Below, piece by piece: positions 1 through 8,536 of a stretch of 64,000 nt of DNA. Source of the DNA: Coprobacter secundus (GTDB lineage: Bacteria > Bacteroidota > Bacteroidia > Bacteroidales > Coprobacteraceae); assembly GCA_000803105.1 (NCBI GenBank), contig JTDA01000010.1, forward strand, positions 74,525 to 138,524, written 5' to 3'. Below the pieces are notes generated by a model. It saw only the letters and a program-made list of their open reading frames with translations, searched no databases and was not told the origin of the DNA. The translations under genes and the position numbers were made by a program. Position 1 is the stretch's first letter, and each line of letters opens with the position of its first letter.

Positions 1-1486
1 CTTCTGCAATCGATTTTTCGGTCCCTACGGTACCTTTTTTCGCTGTAATCCTTATTTCATCGAAATGCATCATTGGTGCCAACGACTGTACTTTCAAGGT
101 GTGACGTCCTTTGGTCAGGGGAACATCCGCATAGTCGGGTTTTATATAGGCATTGAGTGATTCATCTCCGGTTCTCTGTGCAAGTTCCTTATACAGTTCG
201 CTCTTGTAATAGGTAGACCATACAACCATCGGATTGCCATTGTCGGGGTCACCCGAACGAGGATTCGGGTATATAAACAGAGTATCGCTGTTTACCAGAT
301 TGCCGTCTTTAAGTACTTGCGTGCTCGTCCATCCGCTGTAAGGGTCGCTTGCCAAAGCAGCATATTCCAGTTGCGAATGTCCATTGAGTTTCGGGTATGA
401 GCTCCAGTTGGTGGTCAGGTTGTTACCGTCGAGAGAGGTCACTACCGTTGCACAATATTTCTTTACCCAGTCTTCGGCCATGCCTTCTACTATATATCCT
501 CCTTCTTCACGAGGTTTGCCAAAACTTTCGGTTCCTGTTCCTCCAATAGGAGAGTAAACAGCCCAGTGGGTTCCTATTTTTAAGGATATATCGGCCACGC
601 AGTCTTCGGGTACGTCAAATGTATATTCCAACCAGGCACCCCAGTTTTTCTTTGCGCTTTCGGCTGTTATTATATTGGAAGTCCCATCTACGTAATCCCC
701 TTTATAAGTCATCCAATCGGCTCCGCTGGGACACATGTTCTTAACGGCACGTCCATACCAGTCGTCCTTGTGCCCATGTCCCAAAGTCCACGATTGGAAG
801 AAAGCCCCATCATCTTGCCATGAAACATATAAATCGGCATCGTCTTCACGATATTGATTCGCTCCCCCACCTATCGGCGAATATGCTTTACGGTTATTTA
901 TCCAAAATTCATCATAGTCTTCTGCCTGTATATAGATGGTATCATTCAATCTCAATTCGGGCATAAACCAATCACTCGACAGCTGGATATAATTAAAAGA
1001 AATCATTTCACCCTGTTTAGGATTCTCAAATATTACATCAATAAAACCTACTTCTTCTGCAAATGGTTCTGTTAACTTGTTAATTGCTGTATCACATACT
1101 TGTGTTTCTGTATTATCAGGAGCAACTTCAAAGTTAAAAGTTGTCAATACTGTATTTTCCGAACTACGAAGAACCACTTTAGGAACGATATGAGCAGATC
1201 CAGCATTTTCTGTTCCTGAGATAAATTTTAAAATTGCCCGTGTTACATAAGGCTGTTTTTTCTCTCCAGCAACTTTTGACAAATCCCTAGTCCATGTTAC
1301 AGGACCATTACCATCTGCCGTCACTATATAAAGTCCATCAAAAGCTTCTCCTGTCCCTCCTGTTACGCTCCAACCATCTGCTGAGGGATTATCCCCCATT
1401 GCAAATCCAAAATAATTATCTCTGTGCGCATAGGCACTCGTTGCTAACAAGCAACATACAACTAAATGTAATAACTTCAATTTCAT
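1..1486 (-). CDS. Secreted carbohydrate-binding-like surface protein, C-terminus cut by window edge
   Basis: An open frame runs leftwards from an ATG at 1486 through the window edge with no stop, giving 495 visible codons. The N-terminus (MKLKLLHLVVCCLLATSAYA) is a signal peptide. Around residue 205 the segment IYIQAEDYDEF resembles the start of CBM6/CBM35-type carbohydrate-binding modules, and the visible C-terminal part (KGRHTLKVQSLAPMMHFDEI) looks like the end of such a beta-sandwich. It is the last visible gene of the SusC/SusD operon, so a surface glycan-binding protein or a binding-module-bearing enzyme is likely; catalytic parts may lie outside the window. Bases from about 890 to 1486 are clearly more AT-rich (about 32-35% GC in sampled 60-base lines) than bases 1-850 (about 55% in one sampled line). 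Confidence 0.75.
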   Translation of the reverse strand, partial: MKLKLLHLVVCCLLATSAYAHRDNYFGFAMGDNPSADGWSVTGGTGEAFDGLYIVTADGNGPVTWTRDLSKVAGEKKQPYVTRAILKFISGTENAGSAHIVPKVVLRSSENTVLTTFNFEVAPDNTETQVCDTAINKLTEPFAEEVGFIDVIFENPKQGEMISFNYIQLSSDWFMPELRLNDTIYIQAEDYDEFWINNRKAYSPIGGGANQYREDDADLYVSWQDDGAFFQSWTLGHGHKDDWYGRAVKNMCPSGADWMTYKGDYVDGTSNIITAESAKKNWGAWLEYTFDVPEDCVADISLKIGTHWAVYSPIGGTGTESFGKPREEGGYIVEGMAEDWVKKYCATVVTSLDGNNLTTNWSSYPKLNGHSQLEYAALASDPYSGWTSTQVLKDGNLVNSDTLFIYPNPRSGDPDNGNPMVVWSTYYKSELYKELAQRTGDESLNAYIKPDYADVPLTKGRHTLKVQSLAPMMHFDEIRITAKKGTVGTEKSIAE

Positions 1487-1637
1487 AATTGTTTTGATTT
1501 AAGTGAATAATAAATATTACATGTCTCTTTTTTACATGTTATTTTCCTTTGTCCGGTACCACACTCCCGCCCCCTGCTTCGCAAAAGGCTCTGCATTTTT
1601 TTGCCGAAAAGGGGTTCAAGGAATGCGGGCTACCAGT

Positions 1638-3683
1638 TTACCTTACTACGAATTTCTGCGTACCCGACCTGCCATCAAGGGAATACCGGGTCATATATAC
1701 TCCATCGTCCAACATCATCCGTGCACCGTGTCCGGGCTCTTCTATCGACTTCATCATACGCCCCATAATATCGAAAACCTGAATGGATACTTCGGCAGAA
1801 TCATTGTAGGAGAATGCCACATTCCCGTCGGTACAGGTTATTGTGAAATTTGTATCGTCTTTCTCGACACGGCTTACCGCAGAGGGCAAGGAAGCCCCTT
1901 TGTAACGATAGTTGAAACGTCCGTTGGGTGCGACATCCCCGTCCGATATAAATGTCATGATGTCGGGGTCGTTATCGGTGATATTATCGGCCCATTTGAA
2001 GTCTATGTCCCGGTCTCCGGCGAGTCCCAACGCAGCCCTGGGTACAGATACTTGCATCCGGTTTCCTACAACCTTATATTCCACAGGGGTTACCGTTTCC
2101 CAGAGGAATTTGTCTTGCCGGTTCTTCATCAACGAATATTTGCCGGTAGCGGCATCTTTGTACACCATATAATCGTATCCGCCCCATCCGGTCGTGTAGT
2201 CGGTATCGGTGTTGAGTAGCAGGCGCATCCAGTATTTCGATGATTCGAAGTCGCTTATATCGTCCATCGTCTCTACATAGAAATAGATATTGCCGGCGTC
2301 TTTGGTTACTTTGGCCATGACAATGTCGTTGGATTTCCGTTCAAGGGTCTCTGCCGTCTGCACGTCTCTCGATATGTATGCTACATCGCCTTTATCGTCC
2401 CGATATTCCACAGGCTCGGCATCCCACTGGGAAAAATCCCCGTTTATATCTATCGACAGGTTTACAGTGGGCACCGGTATCTTATTTACCCCCCGGTACT
2501 TGCGTGTATTGGAAACCAACTGCAAATAGTAGTTGTCCCGTATCAGGGGGTGTGTACCGGGTTCCAAATCGCGGCTGAACTCGGCGTTGTAGACATCGAC
2601 GAAGTATGTCTCCCCGATTTTGGCTGTGGCTCCCGGACGGATGTTTCCATATTCTCCCTGATTGCGAATCACAAACCGCTGGGCTATCCATTCGTTGAAC
2701 TGGGTCACCATCACGATGGGCGGATGCACATCTATGGCGTGGTTCCACTGTTCTTGGAAATACAGCCCGTAAGGGGTTTCTTCGCATAGCCCGTATTTGT
2801 CGTATGCCGGCTGTTTGCCCCCGTGGTAGCTCTTCCCCACTTTGGTCGTCGCATGCTGGGCTACGCTGACCGAGATTTGTTCGGTCTTCTTCACCGTCGT
2901 CCCCAAAATACTGTTGTACACGCTTGTCCATCCGGGACGTTGCGGATAATATTCGAGCCAAGCCCACTCGTCGGCATTCGCCCCGCCCATCCACGCCCAG
3001 GAATTACGGAAGGTAAAGCGGTCTACCAATCCTTTCACCAGGGTATGGGATATCTCGGCCTTATTCCCGAGCAAGAGAGGTTTACCCTCATACTCGAACC
3101 AGTACTTATCATATTTACTGTCCTTATAAAAGGTATTGTATATATTCTCGGCTGTTGCCGTAGCGTTGGAGTGTACCATAAATGCCAGTTTCGGGCTTTT
3201 CATGCCCAAAGCCTCCCGCCGGTCCATCTCGCGCATCAGCACTTCTACCCGCGTGGGATAATGATAACTATTGGTAGCATCCAGGAAGAGAAAGTCTACT
3301 CCTGCATCGACCAGCATCTGCATGTGCTTGGCCACGACGTATTTGTCTCCTGCCGTGTAGTATCCCAACCAGGGCTTACTCCCCCAATGGAAGGTCTGCT
3401 CGGCTCCCCAATCGGGATTATCGGGATTTTCCTTGAGAAGTTCCGTCACATCTTTTCCTGCCATCGGATGCATTCCGTGCCAGATGTAATAAAACATGCC
3501 GACTGTGCAGTTCTTGTCGATACTGCCGCGTGTCACACCCTCATCGGACTGGGCTACATTTCTCCCCAATTCGTCAACAGCCACCCATGTATCGGGATAT
3601 GTCTCCCATGTCTGGGCTTTCAGCGTTGACGTCACCAGCAACAGGCTCAATCCTGCCAGAATGATTTTTTCTTGTTTGCTCAT
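1638..3683 (-). CDS. GH99/GH71-like secreted glycoside hydrolase with CBM9-like domain and T9SS tail
   Basis: 681 residues. A signal peptide (MSKQEKIILAGLSLLLVTSTLKA) is followed by a TIM-barrel-like part with TVGMFYYIWHG near residue 60 and AGVDFLFLDATNSYHY near 125, which is the style of GH71/GH99-related proteins that act on mannose- or glucose-containing glycans. From about residue 410 (VNLSIDINGDFSQWDAEPVEY) there is a CBM9/DOMON-like beta-sandwich. The last 70 residues (VSIQVFDIMGRMMKSIEE ... GVYMTRYSLDG ... KFVVR) are a typical type-A sorting domain of the type IX secretion system, so the enzyme is probably exported to the cell surface. It lies 55 bp after the second SusD gene in the same direction. 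The family assignment rests on my reading of motifs; the substrate is unknown. Confidence 0.7.
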   Translation of the reverse strand: MSKQEKIILAGLSLLLVTSTLKAQTWETYPDTWVAVDELGRNVAQSDEGVTRGSIDKNCTVGMFYYIWHGMHPMAGKDVTELLKENPDNPDWGAEQTFHWGSKPWLGYYTAGDKYVVAKHMQMLVDAGVDFLFLDATNSYHYPTRVEVLMREMDRREALGMKSPKLAFMVHSNATATAENIYNTFYKDSKYDKYWFEYEGKPLLLGNKAEISHTLVKGLVDRFTFRNSWAWMGGANADEWAWLEYYPQRPGWTSVYNSILGTTVKKTEQISVSVAQHATTKVGKSYHGGKQPAYDKYGLCEETPYGLYFQEQWNHAIDVHPPIVMVTQFNEWIAQRFVIRNQGEYGNIRPGATAKIGETYFVDVYNAEFSRDLEPGTHPLIRDNYYLQLVSNTRKYRGVNKIPVPTVNLSIDINGDFSQWDAEPVEYRDDKGDVAYISRDVQTAETLERKSNDIVMAKVTKDAGNIYFYVETMDDISDFESSKYWMRLLLNTDTDYTTGWGGYDYMVYKDAATGKYSLMKNRQDKFLWETVTPVEYKVVGNRMQVSVPRAALGLAGDRDIDFKWADNITDNDPDIMTFISDGDVAPNGRFNYRYKGASLPSAVSRVEKDDTNFTITCTDGNVAFSYNDSAEVSIQVFDIMGRMMKSIEEPGHGARMMLDDGVYMTRYSLDGRSGTQKFVVR

Positions 3684-3738
3684 CTTGTTATATTTACTTT
3701 CCGGTTCTTTTTTACTTTTAAGGAAACATTATAAGGGA

Positions 3739-5490
3739 TTATTCCCATCCGGGATTCTGGAAATTGAGCCCGGTATGTACCTGCAAGCGTATCGCTTCTT
3801 CTCCCGGTATCGGGAAACGAAGGAACTTGTCTGTATACGCATTGCGCCGGCTTACGACAAACCGTTCGTATTTGCCTTCGTCCGTCACCCGCATACCGGT
3901 GACAATCCGGTCGGTCTCATGCAGTATTTTCCAACGACGCACGTCATAAAAACGCTGTTCTTCAAAGGCAAATTCCACCCGGCGCTCGTTGCGTAATCTT
4001 TTCCGAAACTCGTCTTTTGCCAGCCCGTACGGAATGTCGGGCATCCCTACTCTGTCCCTGACTGCATTTACCGCATCTACAGCGGCATCGGGAGCTATAT
4101 CAGATGCTTCGGCTTCATTCAAGGCTTCGGCATAATTGAGGTACAACTCTGCCAGACGGAATATACGGAAGTAGCCGTCATTGTTACCGTTGGCACGGTT
4201 TGACGTGGGGTTTCCGAACTTACGCATATAATATCCTGTACGTGTATTTCTCCGGTTCGTACTCGACAAGGCACAATTTCCTCCTTCGAATGTCCAGACG
4301 TAGGTGTCTCCTCCGACCTGAAAGGGAGCCCCGTTATAGTATATCGACGCTTTCAGGCGCGGGTCCCGATTGGCAAAGGGATTATTCTCATCATACAGCA
4401 CGGCTTTCGGATTGATGATGGGTCTCAAATGGTCTTCGTCTTCGTATCCGAGTATAGGCATCTCTCCGTCGATGGTCTCATAGCTGTCTACCAGCTCCTG
4501 CGAAGGGCATGAGCCTGCCCGTACTTGCCCTTCGGTAACGGGCAATCCGCAATGCTCCCACACGGTGAGTTTGTTACGCCCGGTCATTATCGTTTCCGGG
4601 TCTTCTACTCCCCTTACATCGGCTGCTGTCATGAAATACATGTCGTAAGGGGTATATGCCAAGGAGGCAAATCCTCCCGAGGGGACGGCCTTGTACAGGG
4701 AATACCCGTTTGCCAGACAGAGGTCCAGCGCTTCTTTCGTTATCTGGGCAGCTTCGTCCCAATCCAACGTGCCATCGTTATTGAGGGGACTGGCCGCATA
4801 TAAGGCGGCTTGTGACATTATTGCCGCACTCATCGCCTTGCTCCACCGGAAGCGGTAACTATCGGATGACCCGGAGTGCCATCCCAGTGTCTTATTTTCC
4901 ATGGAAATACGACAGTCTGAAATAATCTGCCGGGCACACTCGGAGAACGTTGCACGACGCAGTTTGGAGAAGTCGTACCCTTCGGCAGAGGGGTCGTCGA
5001 GGATAATGGGCACTCCTCCGTAATTCTTAATCATCTGGAGATAATAAAAGGCTCTGAGGCCGTGTGCTTCTCCTTTGTAGCTTTCCCGCTGGTCTTCCAA
5101 GTGCATATTAGCGGTAGCGATACGGGCAATTATGATGTTGCATTTCCTGATAGGTTCATAATAATCCCACTTTTCCGGAGTTCCCAACGGATTGGAGAAT
5201 GCCGATACAAAGCCGTTGCACCACTGGGACATCACTCCATTAGTGACATCGCCTACGTCATGGGCTTCATCGCTTGCCGAAGCCAGAAACGTATTATCTG
5301 TATAATTGTTTCCCATGTTATTCCCGATTGCACCGTAACAACTGTTGAGGTAGCCTCCGAGAAGTTTCTGATTTTCGAATATCTGGTCAAATTCCAGTCT
5401 TCCGTCAGGATAATCTTCGATAGAGGTGCAGCCGAATGAGATTACCGCCCATGCGGCCAGTGCAATATATGATAATCTGTATCTTTTCAT
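3739..5490 (-). CDS. SusD/RagB-family surface glycan-binding lipoprotein (second pair)
   Basis: 583 residues with a lipoprotein signal (lipobox SFGC, acylated Cys21). The N-terminal helical region (IFENQKLLGGYLNSCYGAIG), the middle block GEAHGLRAFYYLQMIKNYGGVPII and the C-terminal block RIFRLAELYLNYAEALNEAE followed by RLRNERRVEFAFEEQRFYDVRRWK are hallmarks of SusD proteins. These sit as lids on SusC transporters and capture oligosaccharides at the cell surface. It starts 20 bp after the stop of the adjacent SusC gene and is surely in the same operon. The specificity cannot be read from sequence. Confidence 0.95.
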   Translation of the reverse strand: MKRYRLSYIALAAWAVISFGCTSIEDYPDGRLEFDQIFENQKLLGGYLNSCYGAIGNNMGNNYTDNTFLASASDEAHDVGDVTNGVMSQWCNGFVSAFSNPLGTPEKWDYYEPIRKCNIIIARIATANMHLEDQRESYKGEAHGLRAFYYLQMIKNYGGVPIILDDPSAEGYDFSKLRRATFSECARQIISDCRISMENKTLGWHSGSSDSYRFRWSKAMSAAIMSQAALYAASPLNNDGTLDWDEAAQITKEALDLCLANGYSLYKAVPSGGFASLAYTPYDMYFMTAADVRGVEDPETIMTGRNKLTVWEHCGLPVTEGQVRAGSCPSQELVDSYETIDGEMPILGYEDEDHLRPIINPKAVLYDENNPFANRDPRLKASIYYNGAPFQVGGDTYVWTFEGGNCALSSTNRRNTRTGYYMRKFGNPTSNRANGNNDGYFRIFRLAELYLNYAEALNEAEASDIAPDAAVDAVNAVRDRVGMPDIPYGLAKDEFRKRLRNERRVEFAFEEQRFYDVRRWKILHETDRIVTGMRVTDEGKYERFVVSRRNAYTDKFLRFPIPGEEAIRLQVHTGLNFQNPGWE

Positions 5491-5510
5491 TTTACTTATC
5501 CTATATTTAT

Positions 5511-8500
5511 TTAGAAATTGATATTCAACCCGAAATTAAACATCCTGTACACAAACGAATCGATGCTCTTGGACTCAGGATCAAATCCTTTGAACTTAAG
5601 GTCGGTCATCGACAGGAGGTTTTGCCCTGTGATATATATTCGGAACTGGTTCATTTTCATCTTCTTAACGATTTTATCAGGTAAAGAGTACCCTAAAGTG
5701 ACGTTCTTGAGCCGCAGATAATTTGCTTTGGAGACAAAAAATTCATTGGCCAGCAAGCTCGATGAAGTTGTCGATGTCAATGCCGGATATTCTATTTTTT
5801 CCCCGGCGGCATAGCGTTCGGGAGTCCAGGCATTCCGGTGTATGTCCAGATATACACCTTGTGCCTGATTTTCGAATACACCAAGCCCGTCATAAAAGGC
5901 ATTGCGCCCGGTCTCTCCCTGCAACTGGATATAGAGGTCGAAGTTTTTATATTTCATCTGTACGGAAGCCCCTGCCATAAAGCTGGGCATGGTTTTTACC
6001 CCATCGAGAGGGGCTTTGTCTCGCTCGTCGATAAGACCGTCACTGTTCAGGTCGCGATAGATAAAGTCACCGACACGGGGTGTGACGTCCTGATAAACGA
6101 GTTTACGGTCTGCAATTTCCTGCCGGCTGTTGAAAAAGCCGTTACCGTTGGAATAATCGATTAGATAACCGAATTTCTGCCCGATGCTGTATCCGGTCTT
6201 GCGGAAGGGGTAATAATACCCGATACTGGAATAATTGAGGTCGTTTGCATCGATTATCTCGTTCTTGTTCCAAGCGAAGTCTCCGGTCACCCCGATTTCA
6301 AACCCGGAATTCCATTTTTTGCTATATCCGACTTCGATATCCACTCCCTGATTCTGTACTTTGCCGACATTCGTATAGGGCAGTTTGTCTCCGGTGAAAC
6401 CACTCAGGGCAGGGGTCAAGTCGCTCTGGCACAACACTCCTCTCTGTTGGGTACGCCAATAGTCTACCGACAGGCTCAACGAGTTGAAGAGAGTCATATC
6501 TACGCCATAGTTTTGCTGGTACGACTTTTCCCATTTGATATCCGGATTGCCCAAGGCTCCTTCTGAGACGAGAAAATTGGTAAATATAGAGCCTATGAGC
6601 CCGCTACCGCCCATATCTCTGATGTCATCGGCATACAGGTAACGGCTCGAAAAATTCCACAAGTTGTCGTACTGAAGAGCCCCGAATGACAACCTGAATT
6701 TCAAGAAATCCAGTACGTTCTGGTTTTTCATAAATTTCTCATTCGATACCACCCAGGCACCGGAAACTGTCGGAGAGAAATGAAACTGATTGCCTTTCCT
6801 CATCTGTTCGGAACCGGCATGTGTAAAGTCGAATTGCAGGAAATAGCGGCCATCGTAACCGTATTTTGCATGTCCACCCAATTGTATCCGGCGGAAAGGC
6901 AGCAGCCATCCGGCACTGGTACTGTTACCGAGACGGTCTTCGGCCAGATAATTCAAAAAGGCATCGACCGAGTGGACTCCGAAAGTGCGGTTATATTCGA
7001 GCATTCCTTGAAAATTCATAAAATATACAGTCGAAGCGCTCTTGGACCAACTCAAGGCTTTCTCCACGTTGGTACCGAAGAGTACGAGTTCCCCTTCTTC
7101 ATTCCTTACGTAACGGGCATAGTCGTACTCCCCTTTCCGGATACCGGTATAATATGAGTGGTACCCGACAATGCCTTTAAGCGAAAGTCCTTTGGTGAGG
7201 GCACTCAAATCCAGATTCAACCCGAAATCGGCATTCACATCCGTGGCTGTCTCCTGATTTACTCCTTTATAATTGATAGAACCATATATAGGATCGGAGA
7301 AATTCTCGGTGGTTACGATTTTACCATCGACCAAAGGCCCTTCTATCGTATTGGGGGTCGTATAAATTTTATTGATAATATCTCCTCCCCGGGTTTCATT
7401 GTTACGGTATATCCTCATATTTGTATTGAGGAATGCTGTCATAAAGCTGAACAAGTCGATATCGATATTCGATACCAGTGTAAAACGGTTCTCGAAGTTG
7501 GCGGGATTATACTTTTCTTTCCAGTCCACTTTATACATTCCTTCCGTACGGGCATAACCGCCGTTGACATAATAACGTACTCTCTCGTTCCCTCCGCTGA
7601 GTTCTATATTGTACCGTTGCGAGGTACGCATGTCTTTCAGGAAGATTTTGCGCCAGTCGTTGTCGATACCGGTACCATCGGCAAAAGCAGTGATGTCGTC
7701 CGGGCTGTAAACGGGTTGCAACCCGTCATTGGCCAGTGCCTGATTACGTAAAACGGCGTATTGGTAAGAGTCGAGCATATCGGCCTTTACAGTAGGCATC
7801 TCAAGAGCAAAATTCAGATTCACATTGACTTGAGTTTTCCCGGGACGGCCTTTCTTGGTCGTAACCAATATCACTCCCTGTGCTCCGAGGGGGCCATAGA
7901 GTGCCTTTGCTGCGGCATCTTTCAGTATAGAGACCGACTCTATGCTTCTCGGGTCGAGCGAATTCAAATCGAGGGTTGGCGCCGGCACTCCGTCGAGTAC
8001 TATCAATATCGCTTCGCCGTTCATCGAACTGAGTCCCCTGATATGTCCGTCATGATATCCCGCGAGCTTTCCTTGAAGGGTTTCGGTAAGGCCTTTGGAC
8101 TGCCACAGTTCTATCTCTCGGCTCTTCACCGTACTCATAGACCCGGTGTAGGAAAAACGCGGTTCGGTACGGTCTAAGGCAATGTCGAGCATTTCATCGC
8201 TGCATGAGGCATCGGGGAGCATTTTCACTTCCATATCCGAATTCTCGGTTATCGGCAATATCTCGTTTTTATAACCGATACAGCTAAAAGAGAGTTTGCC
8301 GTCGGCTTTATCGGTATTTATATAGAATCTGCCTTCAGAATCGGTTATGACGTATTGCCATGAATCCAATATTTTGACGGATACTCCGGGAACGGGGTTT
8401 CCTGCCTCGTCGCGAACGACTCCGGCCAGATGTTTTGTTTGAGAAGCAGCCTCGCCAACTCCTGCCAGAGAGCAAGCCGCCACAACAATCATTACTATTT

Positions 8501-8516
8501 TTCTTATTTTTTTCAT
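5511..8516 (-). CDS. SusC/RagA-family TonB-dependent outer-membrane transporter (second pair)
   Basis: About 1001 residues from the ATG at 8516, chosen over an in-frame upstream codon at 8543 because that one overlaps the previous gene and 8516 gives a clean signal peptide (MKKIRKIVMIVVAACSLAGVGEA). The order is a carboxypeptidase-D-like regulatory domain (LAGVVRDEAGNPVPGVSVKI), a plug domain (IRGLSSMNGEAILIVLDGVP; SVSILKDAAAKALYGPLGAQ; GVILVTTKKGRPG) and a beta-barrel ending in aromatic FNFGLNINF. It imports oligosaccharides driven by TonB with its SusD partner immediately downstream. The plug reads KALYGPLGAQGVI where the family often has ALYGSRAANGVI. It is the second of two SusC genes in tandem, which implies two glycan types or two chain lengths. 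Confidence 0.95.
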   Translation of the reverse strand: MKKIRKIVMIVVAACSLAGVGEAASQTKHLAGVVRDEAGNPVPGVSVKILDSWQYVITDSEGRFYINTDKADGKLSFSCIGYKNEILPITENSDMEVKMLPDASCSDEMLDIALDRTEPRFSYTGSMSTVKSREIELWQSKGLTETLQGKLAGYHDGHIRGLSSMNGEAILIVLDGVPAPTLDLNSLDPRSIESVSILKDAAAKALYGPLGAQGVILVTTKKGRPGKTQVNVNLNFALEMPTVKADMLDSYQYAVLRNQALANDGLQPVYSPDDITAFADGTGIDNDWRKIFLKDMRTSQRYNIELSGGNERVRYYVNGGYARTEGMYKVDWKEKYNPANFENRFTLVSNIDIDLFSFMTAFLNTNMRIYRNNETRGGDIINKIYTTPNTIEGPLVDGKIVTTENFSDPIYGSINYKGVNQETATDVNADFGLNLDLSALTKGLSLKGIVGYHSYYTGIRKGEYDYARYVRNEEGELVLFGTNVEKALSWSKSASTVYFMNFQGMLEYNRTFGVHSVDAFLNYLAEDRLGNSTSAGWLLPFRRIQLGGHAKYGYDGRYFLQFDFTHAGSEQMRKGNQFHFSPTVSGAWVVSNEKFMKNQNVLDFLKFRLSFGALQYDNLWNFSSRYLYADDIRDMGGSGLIGSIFTNFLVSEGALGNPDIKWEKSYQQNYGVDMTLFNSLSLSVDYWRTQQRGVLCQSDLTPALSGFTGDKLPYTNVGKVQNQGVDIEVGYSKKWNSGFEIGVTGDFAWNKNEIIDANDLNYSSIGYYYPFRKTGYSIGQKFGYLIDYSNGNGFFNSRQEIADRKLVYQDVTPRVGDFIYRDLNSDGLIDERDKAPLDGVKTMPSFMAGASVQMKYKNFDLYIQLQGETGRNAFYDGLGVFENQAQGVYLDIHRNAWTPERYAAGEKIEYPALTSTTSSSLLANEFFVSKANYLRLKNVTLGYSLPDKIVKKMKMNQFRIYITGQNLLSMTDLKFKGFDPESKSIDSFVYRMFNFGLNINF

Positions 8517-8536
8517 GATTATATTTTTAAGACTTG

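Noticed and set aside
1560..1630. Terminator after the GH99-like gene
   Set aside because: Only a weak GCAAAA/TTTTGC pairing with a 12-base loop is visible and no T-run follows, so the left gene may be co-transcribed.
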